The notes beneath the pieces are model-generated. The model was not told where the DNA came from. It ran no database searches and worked only from the letters and a program-made list of their open reading frames with translations. This document shows positions 58,218-64,000 of a stretch of DNA of 64,000 nt, piece after piece. The position numbers were made by a program, and so were the translations under genes. Source of the stretch: Gammaproteobacteria bacterium (GTDB taxonomy: Bacteria > Pseudomonadota > Gammaproteobacteria > Pseudomonadales > Porticoccaceae); the NCBI GenBank assembly GCA_018069465.1, contig JAGPUW010000006.1, forward strand, positions 1 through 64,000, read 5' to 3'. Within the stretch, counting starts at the first letter, position 1. Each line of letters starts with the position of its first letter.

Positions 58218-59033
58218 ATGAGCGGCATGAGAGCAAAAATTGGGCTGGTCATTTTCGGCACCGATACACCAGCCGGTAAACTTTTTGATCTGGTTTTAAT
58301 CTACGCCATATTAATTAGCGTTGGCGCCGTGGTGCTCGATTCAGTGGCCAGTCTGCACACGCGTTTTGGCCTCTGGTTCGCTTATATTGAGTGGTTTTTT
58401 ACTTTGCTGTTTACGGTCGAGTACTTTCTACGCATTTATATATCGCAGCGGCCAGTGCGCTATATTTTTAGTTTTTTTGGTTTGGTGGATTTGATTTCGA
58501 TTATTCCCTCCTATCTGGCCCTGCTGATTACGGGTGCGAATTACCTGCTGCTAATTCGCATGATCCGCGTGCTACGGGTGTTCCGTGTACTCAAGCTGGT
58601 GCGCTACATGGAAGAGGCGAATGTGCTGTTGCGCTCTTTATATTTGGCCCGGCGAAAAATTTTCGTGTTCTTTGTCACGGTGATCGTGCTCAGTTTTATT
58701 GTTGGCTGCCTGATGTTTGTGGTCGAAGGCCCGGCGCACGGTTTTACCAGCATCCCGAAAAGTATTTACTGGACCATTGTTACCATTACCACCGTGGGCT
58801 ATGGCGATATCACCCCGCAAACGGTGCTCGGGCAGTTTATTGCGACGGTGGCTATGCTGCTCGGTTATTCGATTATTGCCATTCCCACCGGCATTATTAC
58901 CGCCGAGCTGGCGGGTGAGATAGGGCGGGTGCGCAACGAAAAGGCTTGCCAAAACTGCGGTCGCAGGAGTCACGAAGCCGACTCCCTGCACTGCCGATAT
59001 TGTGGTGCCGGTTTGGCTGGCGAGGGTAAATAA
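58218..59033 (+). CDS. voltage-gated-type potassium channel with C-terminal zinc ribbon
   Basis: The 271-residue ion transporter has about six helices. It has an S4-like segment with regular Arg (LLIRMIRVLRVFRVLKLVRYM), and a pore loop with the K+ selectivity filter TTVGYGD at about residue 197. After the last helix the tail has four cysteines CQNCG...CRYCG, a zinc-ribbon layout seen in some bacterial Kv-like channels. It probably senses voltage. It diverges from the permease and is followed by a MITE-like element. Confidence 0.93.
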   Translation: MSGMRAKIGLVIFGTDTPAGKLFDLVLIYAILISVGAVVLDSVASLHTRFGLWFAYIEWFFTLLFTVEYFLRIYISQRPVRYIFSFFGLVDLISIIPSYLALLITGANYLLLIRMIRVLRVFRVLKLVRYMEEANVLLRSLYLARRKIFVFFVTVIVLSFIVGCLMFVVEGPAHGFTSIPKSIYWTIVTITTVGYGDITPQTVLGQFIATVAMLLGYSIIAIPTGIITAELAGEIGRVRNEKACQNCGRRSHEADSLHCRYCGAGLAGEGK

Positions 59034-59052
59034 TATATCGACTTCGCACGCT

Positions 59053-59219
59053 CTAGGAGTTTGTCGGACTTAGGTGATCGTAGCGAGGAAAGGCCGATTT
59101 GAGACAGGGTTTTCGATTATTTGAGGCGAATAGCTGGCTATTTAACGAAACTAAGCGGGAAATCTGGCCAAATTCGGCTTTTCCGCAGTAGATTAATCCT
59201 AAGTCCGACAGGCTCCTAG
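59053..59219. mobile_element. 167-bp MITE-like element with 22-bp terminal inverted repeats
   Basis: CTAGGAGTTTGTCGGACTTAGG (59053-59074) and its inverted copy CCTAAGTCCGACAGGCTCCTAG (59198-59219) differ at two bases. Inside, GAGGAAAGGCCGATTT also pairs with AAATTCGGCTTTTCC, so the element can form a long imperfect hairpin. It has no ORF and fits a non-autonomous transposon between the channel and prpE genes. The outer CTAG is itself palindromic and may include the target duplication. Confidence 0.8.
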
Positions 59220-59269
59220 ATTGAAGGCATTTCGCGAGCAGTGTTTAATAGCCGCCGAAATTTTGGATT

Positions 59270-61195
59270 ATGAAAAAACAACAGGACATTACCATGGCTG
59301 GAAATTACGACGCGGTGTATCGAGCCTCGCAACAAAATCCTCAGGCTTTTTGGGCCGAAGCGGCAAAACTGGTTGACTGGTACAAAGAGCCAACCACCAT
59401 TCTCGATGACAGCAAGCCGCCTTTTTTACAGTGGTTCACCGATGGTCAAACCAATGCCTGCTACAACGCTCTAGACCGCCATGTGGCCGCTGGCCGCGGC
59501 GATCAGGATGCGCTGATTTACGACAGCCCGGTGACCGCTACCAAGTTGCGGTTTAGCTATCGCGAGCTGTTGGCGCGGGTGTCTAAATTTGCTGGGGCGC
59601 TGCGCGAGCAGGGCATAGAAAAGGGCGACCGGGTCATCATCTACATGCCCATGGTGCCCGAAGCGGCCGTCGCCATGCTGGCCTGTGCGCGCATTGGTGC
59701 CGTGCACTCGGTGGTGTTCGGCGGTTTTGCCGCCAATGAGCTAGCGGTGCGCATTGATGATGTGGCAGCGAAGATGGTGATTGCGGCTTCCTGCGGCATC
59801 GAGCCGGGGCGTTTGGTGCAGTACAAGCCGCTACTCGATGAGGCTATTGAGCTGGCAAAAAACAAGCCTCAGAGCTGCATTATTTTGCAGCGCGAGCAGG
59901 GGCCCGGCGAGATGCTGGCCGGTCGCGATAAAGACTGGCTTGAACTCGAAGCGGCGGGCGAGCCGGTCGACTGTGTACCCATGCTGTCCACCGACCCCCT
60001 CTATGTGCTGTACACCTCGGGCACCACAGGTGAACCCAAGGGCGTGGTGCGCGATGTCGGCGGCAGTATTGTCTCCCTCAACTGGAGCATGCAAAAAGTC
60101 TACGGCGTGAAGCCGGGCGATGTGTTTTGGGCGGCATCGGATGTGGGCTGGGTGGTCGGTCACTCCTATATTGTCTACGGCCCACTGTTTAATGGCAGCA
60201 CGACGATTCTCTTTGAGGGCAAGCCGGTCGGCACGCCCGACCCCGGTACTTATTGGCGGATTATTGCCGAGTACGGCGTAAAGGTGTTTTTTACCGCCCC
60301 CACCGCTTTTCGGGCGATTAAAAAAGAAGACCCCCAGGGTGAGCATTTAGCCAGGTACGACCTGTCAAAATTTGAAGCGTTGTTTCTGGCCGGTGAGCGC
60401 TGCGACCCCGACACCTTGCACTGGGCGATGGACAAGCTACAAATACCCGTGATTGACCACTGGTGGCAAACCGAACTGGGCTGGCCCGCCTGCGCCAATT
60501 GCCGAGGCATTGAGCTGCTGCCCGTGGTGCCCGGTTCGCCAACCAAGCCGGTGCCGGGTTTTGACATCCGCGTGCTCGATGAGCAGGGCGGTGAAGTGGC
60601 GGCCGGCGATATCGGTGCGCTGGCTATTAAATTGCCCCTGCCACCGGGATCATTTACCACCCTGTGGGGCAACGACGAGCGCTTCGTGTCCTCCTACTTC
60701 AAGACCTTCCCCGGCTATTACGAAACTGGCGATGCCGGTTACATCGATGAAAACGGCTATGTTTTTGTGATGGCGCGCACCGACGATGTCATCAATGTCG
60801 CCGGTCATCGCCTATCAACCGGGGGCATGGAAGAAGTACTCGCGGCTCATCCCGATGTCGCAGAGTGCGCCGTGGTCGGCGTTGCCGATGCCATGAAGGG
60901 TCAGGTGCCCCTGGGCTTTGTGGTGCTCAATGATGGCGTTGACCGGGCAGCGTCGGATATTTGCACTGAAGTGGTGCGGCTGGTGCGAGAAAAGATCGGT
61001 CCTGTGGCAGCGTTCCGCCTCTGCGCTGTGGTTGAGCGGCTACCAAAAACCCGCTCGGGCAAAATCCTCCGCGCCACCATGCGCAAAATCGCCGATGCCG
61101 AGGCCTGGAAAATGCCCGCCACTATTGACGATCCGCTGATTCTGGATGAAATCACTGAGGCTTTGGGCTCATTGGGTTATCCATCTAAGGGTTGA
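59270..61195 (+). CDS. prpE: propionyl-CoA synthetase
   Basis: The 641-residue AMP-forming acyl-CoA synthetase is of the PrpE/Acs type. N-terminal YDAVYRASQQNPQAFWAEAAKLVDW and TNACYNALDRHV are followed by P-loop-like YTSGTTGEPKGVVRDVGG, SDVGWVVGHSYIVYGPL and the C-terminal lysine in KTRSGKILR. VVRDVGG after the signature is the PrpE form. It activates propionate (and perhaps acrylate) to the CoA ester using ATP. ATG 59270 and ATG 59294 are both possible starts. AcuI, encoded at 5 kb, could work with it on acryloyl-CoA, but the genes are not linked in an operon. Confidence 0.9.
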   Translation: MKKQQDITMAGNYDAVYRASQQNPQAFWAEAAKLVDWYKEPTTILDDSKPPFLQWFTDGQTNACYNALDRHVAAGRGDQDALIYDSPVTATKLRFSYRELLARVSKFAGALREQGIEKGDRVIIYMPMVPEAAVAMLACARIGAVHSVVFGGFAANELAVRIDDVAAKMVIAASCGIEPGRLVQYKPLLDEAIELAKNKPQSCIILQREQGPGEMLAGRDKDWLELEAAGEPVDCVPMLSTDPLYVLYTSGTTGEPKGVVRDVGGSIVSLNWSMQKVYGVKPGDVFWAASDVGWVVGHSYIVYGPLFNGSTTILFEGKPVGTPDPGTYWRIIAEYGVKVFFTAPTAFRAIKKEDPQGEHLARYDLSKFEALFLAGERCDPDTLHWAMDKLQIPVIDHWWQTELGWPACANCRGIELLPVVPGSPTKPVPGFDIRVLDEQGGEVAAGDIGALAIKLPLPPGSFTTLWGNDERFVSSYFKTFPGYYETGDAGYIDENGYVFVMARTDDVINVAGHRLSTGGMEEVLAAHPDVAECAVVGVADAMKGQVPLGFVVLNDGVDRAASDICTEVVRLVREKIGPVAAFRLCAVVERLPKTRSGKILRATMRKIADAEAWKMPATIDDPLILDEITEALGSLGYPSKG

Positions 61196-61299
61196 TGGTT
61201 GAAACTGGTATATTAATTGCTTTTAATACGCCCTGTTGGCCGGTCTGTTAATTGCGAACACTTTCGCTTATTGTGTAATGGTGTTGACAGAAATATAAG

Positions 61300-61314
61300 T
61301 GATAATGATTTACA
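61300..61314 (+). promoter_or_regulatory. candidate Fur-type box upstream of the GltD-like gene
   Basis: TGATAATGATTTACA matches the 7-1-7 Fur pattern TGATAAT-G-ATTATCA at 13 of 15 positions. It follows a TTGACA at 61284-61289. Iron control of the downstream iron-sulfur enzyme pair would be sensible, but this is inference from one site. Confidence 0.35.
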
Positions 61315-61404
61315 AAATAGCAGTGTTTCCGGTATAACAACCCGATATTTCTTGTGTGTCAGAGTATTTGACGGAATTCACTAACGGCCCCGGGAGGGTT
61401 GAGG

Positions 61405-63183
61405 TTGAAGCCTACAAACATCAGTAAACCAGATTATTTTCATAAGGTTGTGGACTGTCAGCATGCCTGCCCAGCTCACACGCCTGTCCCTGAATACATT
61501 CGCTTAATCGCTGCACAGCGCTATACCGATGCCTATATGGTCAACTGGGAATCGAATGTCTTCCCCGGTGTGCTGGGTCGCACCTGTGATCGACCCTGTG
61601 AGCCCGCCTGTCGGCGTGGTCGGGTTGAAGACGAGCCCGTTGCTATTTGTCGCCTCAAGCGTGTCGCCGCCGATAACAAAGACGATATCACCAGCCTGCT
61701 ACCTGCCGCGGGTCCAAAGAATGGTAAAAAGCTGGCGCTGATTGGTGCTGGCCCCGCCTCCCTAACCGTGGCCCGCGACCTGTCGCCATTGGGTTATGAG
61801 ATTCATGTTTACGATGAAAACGCCAAGGGTGGCGGTTTTATGCGCAGCCAGATTCCCTCTTTCCGCCTGCCCGATGAGGTGCTGGATGAAGAGGTCGGTT
61901 ACATCACCGACAACAAGGCCGTGACGACCTTCTACAACACCCGTGTCGATAGTCTGAGAGCCATGCTCGACAAAGATTACGATGCCGTATTTGTTGGCTC
62001 TGGCGCACCCAAAGGGCGCGACCTACCCAACTTGCCGGGCCGCAAAGAGGGCGCTGATAACATCCATATCGGCATCGACTGGCTGGCCAGTGTTGCCTTT
62101 GAGCACCGCTCCAGCGTCGGCAAAAAAGTCATCGTCCTCGGTGGTGGTAATACCGCGATGGATTGCTGTCGCACAGCGCGGCGCATCGGTGGTGCTGAGG
62201 TCAAGGTTATCGTGCGCAGCCCCTTTGCCGATATGAAGGCCTCGCCCTGGGAAAAAGACGATGCCGTGGCGGAAGATATTCCCATTGTCGACAATCACAC
62301 GCCTCTGGAATTTGTTATCGAAGAGGGCAAGCTGGTGGGCATGCGCTTCGATAAAGTACGCGCCGAATACGACCAGAAAAATCGTCGCAAGCTGGTATCA
62401 ACCGGTGAAGAGCCGGCGTTTTACCCTTGTGACGAAGTGTTGGTAGCCATCGGCCAGGAGAATTCCTTCCCCTGGATTGAGAGCGAAACCGATATCGAAT
62501 TTGATAACTGGGGCCTGCCTACGCTGAATAAAGAAACCTTCCAGTCGACCAACAGCCAAGTCTTCTTTGGTGGCGATTCCGCCTTCGGCCCCGAAAATAT
62601 TATTACTGCCGTAGCCCAGGCCCATCAGGCGGCGATCTCCATCGACCTCTTTTGTCAGGGTGAAGATCTCGGTGTACGCCCCGCGCCCACCACTAATCTG
62701 GTGAGCCAGAAAATGGGTATTCACGAGTGGAGCTATAGCAACGCCGTTGACAATGAACAGCGTTTTAAAGTGCCCCATGCCGATAAAGCAGCGGCTCTGG
62801 GTGATCGCTTGCTCGAAGTGGAGCTGGGCTTTTCGACCGCGACCGGTTTTGAAGAGGCTCAACGCTGCCTCAACTGCGATGTGCAAACGGTGTTTTCCGA
62901 GGCGCTGTGCATTGAGTGTGATGCCTGTACGGATATTTGTCCCACCGACTGCATTAACTTTATCGACAACGCGAAAGAAGCTGAGCTGCGCCCGCAGTTG
63001 CGTATGCCAGCGCAGAACCTTGAGCAGGATCTTTATGTTTCCAGCGACTTGCCGACCGGGCGGGTGATGGTCAAGGACGAAGATGTGTGTCTGCACTGTG
63101 GGCTTTGCGCCGAGCGCTGCCCGACCTCCGCCTGGGACATGCAGCAATTTCTCTACCAAGTAACTAAGGCATCCCAGCTATGA
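61405..63183 (+). CDS. GltD-like NAD(P)/FAD oxidoreductase with 4Fe-4S domains
   Basis: The protein is about 592 residues. It has an N-terminal GltD iron-sulfur segment (CQHACPAHTPVPEYI, GRTCDRPCEPACRRG), FAD site IGAGPASLTVARDL, NAD(P) site VLGGGNTAMDCCRTARRIGG, and a C-terminal double ferredoxin (CIECDACTDICPTDCI, CLHCGLCAERCPTSAW). It passes electrons between NAD(P)H and iron-sulfur partners. The start is TTG 61405, 6 nt after GGGAGGG; TTG 61399 is too close to it. It overlaps the next gene by 4 bp (ATGA), so it is very likely the redox subunit of the 2-oxoacid oxidoreductase encoded next. Confidence 0.88.
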   Translation: MKPTNISKPDYFHKVVDCQHACPAHTPVPEYIRLIAAQRYTDAYMVNWESNVFPGVLGRTCDRPCEPACRRGRVEDEPVAICRLKRVAADNKDDITSLLPAAGPKNGKKLALIGAGPASLTVARDLSPLGYEIHVYDENAKGGGFMRSQIPSFRLPDEVLDEEVGYITDNKAVTTFYNTRVDSLRAMLDKDYDAVFVGSGAPKGRDLPNLPGRKEGADNIHIGIDWLASVAFEHRSSVGKKVIVLGGGNTAMDCCRTARRIGGAEVKVIVRSPFADMKASPWEKDDAVAEDIPIVDNHTPLEFVIEEGKLVGMRFDKVRAEYDQKNRRKLVSTGEEPAFYPCDEVLVAIGQENSFPWIESETDIEFDNWGLPTLNKETFQSTNSQVFFGGDSAFGPENIITAVAQAHQAAISIDLFCQGEDLGVRPAPTTNLVSQKMGIHEWSYSNAVDNEQRFKVPHADKAAALGDRLLEVELGFSTATGFEEAQRCLNCDVQTVFSEALCIECDACTDICPTDCINFIDNAKEAELRPQLRMPAQNLEQDLYVSSDLPTGRVMVKDEDVCLHCGLCAERCPTSAWDMQQFLYQVTKASQL

Positions 63184-64000
63184 AGAGCATAGAGGCAGTA
63201 AACGAATTTGTCATTCGCTTTGCCAACGTCAACGGCACCGGTTCGGCCAGTGCCAATGCGATGTTTGCCAAGTCGATTTTTCGCATGGGCATACCCGTTA
63301 GCCCGAAGAATATTTTCCCCTCCAATATTCAGGGGCTGCCCACCTGGTACGAGGTGCGGGTCAGCGAGAAAAACTATCTCGGCCGCCGTGGTGGTGTCGA
63401 TATCGCCGTGGCCATCAACCCGCAGAGCATGGCCCAGGATATTGGCGACCTCAATCCCGGTGGCTTTTTTATCTACGACAACACCAAGGCCCTCGATTTA
63501 CGCCTGCATCGCGATGATGTGAACCTGATTGGTTTGCCGCTGACCGATATTTGCCGCCGCGAATACAGCCAGGCGCGCCAGCGTCAGCTGTTTAAAAACG
63601 TCATTTATGTCGGTGCCCTCGCAGCCTTGCTGGACATTGATTTTGCAGTGCTGAAAGATCTGGTGGGCGCGCAGTTTAAGGGTAAAGACAAGCTGATTGC
63701 CTCCAATATTCACGCCCTTGAACTGGGTTACCAATACGCCCAGGAGAAATTTTCCTGCCCCTTGAGCATTCACCTTGAACGCCGCGATTTAATTGGCGAC
63801 CGGGTGATGCTCGAAGGCAACGACGCCCTGGCTCTCGGTGCTGTTTATGGCGGTGCGACCGTCGTGCCCTGGTACCCATTGACCCCGTCCACCTCGGTGA
63901 TTGAAGGCTTCGAAAAATATGCCAAGCGTCTGCGTATCGATCCGGGTAGTGGCGATCGGCGCTTCTGTGTCGCCCAGGCGGAGGATGAACTGGCGGCTAT
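63180..64000 (+). CDS. 2-oxoacid:acceptor oxidoreductase alpha/gamma subunit (5' part)
   Basis: This gene is missing from the ORF track because it runs off the right edge. It starts at ATG 63180, overlapping the previous stop (ATGA). It has 273 codons visible: an N-terminal gamma-type domain (FANVNGTGSASANAMFAKSIFRMGIPVSPKNIF, LGRRGGVDIAVAINPQ) and the start of the alpha pyrimidine-binding domain (GNDALALGAVYGGATVVPWYPLTPSTS). KorA/PorA-like enzymes convert 2-oxoacids to acyl-CoA with ferredoxin. A beta subunit is expected just beyond the window. Coupled to the GltD-like protein, electrons would end on NAD(P)+. Confidence 0.85.
   Translation, partial: MKSIEAVNEFVIRFANVNGTGSASANAMFAKSIFRMGIPVSPKNIFPSNIQGLPTWYEVRVSEKNYLGRRGGVDIAVAINPQSMAQDIGDLNPGGFFIYDNTKALDLRLHRDDVNLIGLPLTDICRREYSQARQRQLFKNVIYVGALAALLDIDFAVLKDLVGAQFKGKDKLIASNIHALELGYQYAQEKFSCPLSIHLERRDLIGDRVMLEGNDALALGAVYGGATVVPWYPLTPSTSVIEGFEKYAKRLRIDPGSGDRRFCVAQAEDELAA

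Overview
The window looks like a chromosomal segment of a heterotrophic, probably marine gammaproteobacterium. The evidence is housekeeping genes of gammaproteobacterial type (greB, yciH, yajQ, selO, moeA/moeB), a DgcH-like diguanylate cyclase, DUF1302/DUF1329 envelope proteins, and many CoA-linked and flavin-dependent catabolic enzymes. A member of the Spongiibacteraceae/BD1-7/Zhongshania group would fit, but that is inference from gene content only. No rRNA, tRNA or CRISPR array was seen.

Layout. 1-1.9 kb: tail of an IS66 transposase, a lipase-like lipoprotein and a cysteine-cluster protein. 1.9-7.0 kb (minus): luciferase-like monooxygenase (LLM), SDR, a wrecked acyl-CoA synthetase, AcuI-type enoyl reductase, flavin reductase and a GST. 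7.3-12.3 kb (plus): moeB-moeA, a family III CoA-transferase and selO. 12.3-14.5 kb is a mobile patch: two acetyltransferase cassettes each followed by an attC-like site (a CALIN with no integrase in view), a truncated IS91-family transposase and three 29-bp direct repeats. 14.5-21.9 kb (plus): an unknown secreted protein, a second LLM, a Baeyer-Villiger-type monooxygenase, two paralogous SDRs lacking the usual Tyr/Lys, and a second CoA-transferase. 21.9-23.6 kb (minus): HpaI-type aldolase and double-hotdog thioesterase. 24.2-27.7 kb (minus): DUF1302 and DUF1329.

28.2-35.3 kb is a tightly packed seven-gene minus-strand operon: diheme cytochrome c, NapA/NasA-type Tat-exported molybdoenzyme, NapG-like ferredoxin, NapH-like membrane protein, a second NapG-like ferredoxin, an uncharacterised membrane-anchored protein, and a NapF-like ferredoxin. 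It has no napB, napC or napD, so its substrate and direction are open. It is the best candidate here for an undescribed system. 35.6-42.9 kb: MocR regulator divergent from a DJ-1/PfpI protein and a nitroreductase, then three more LLMs and an APH-like kinase.

43.3-53.0 kb is a signalling block: a soluble chemotaxis receptor fused to hemerythrin, a GAF-PAS-PAS-GGDEF-EAL protein, an SDR, YajQ, a GGDEF protein and an HD-GYP protein. 53.0-58.1 kb (minus) is housekeeping: greB, S9 peptidase, yciH, quinone oxidoreductase and an APC permease. 58.2-64 kb (plus): K+ channel, a MITE-like element, prpE, and a GltD-like/2-oxoacid oxidoreductase pair that runs off the right edge.

Taken together the window suggests a lifestyle of degrading cyclic or branched carbon compounds: ring-opening oxygenation, CoA activation, and propionyl-CoA handling by AcuI and PrpE. 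A mature redox and c-di-GMP signalling apparatus sits alongside.
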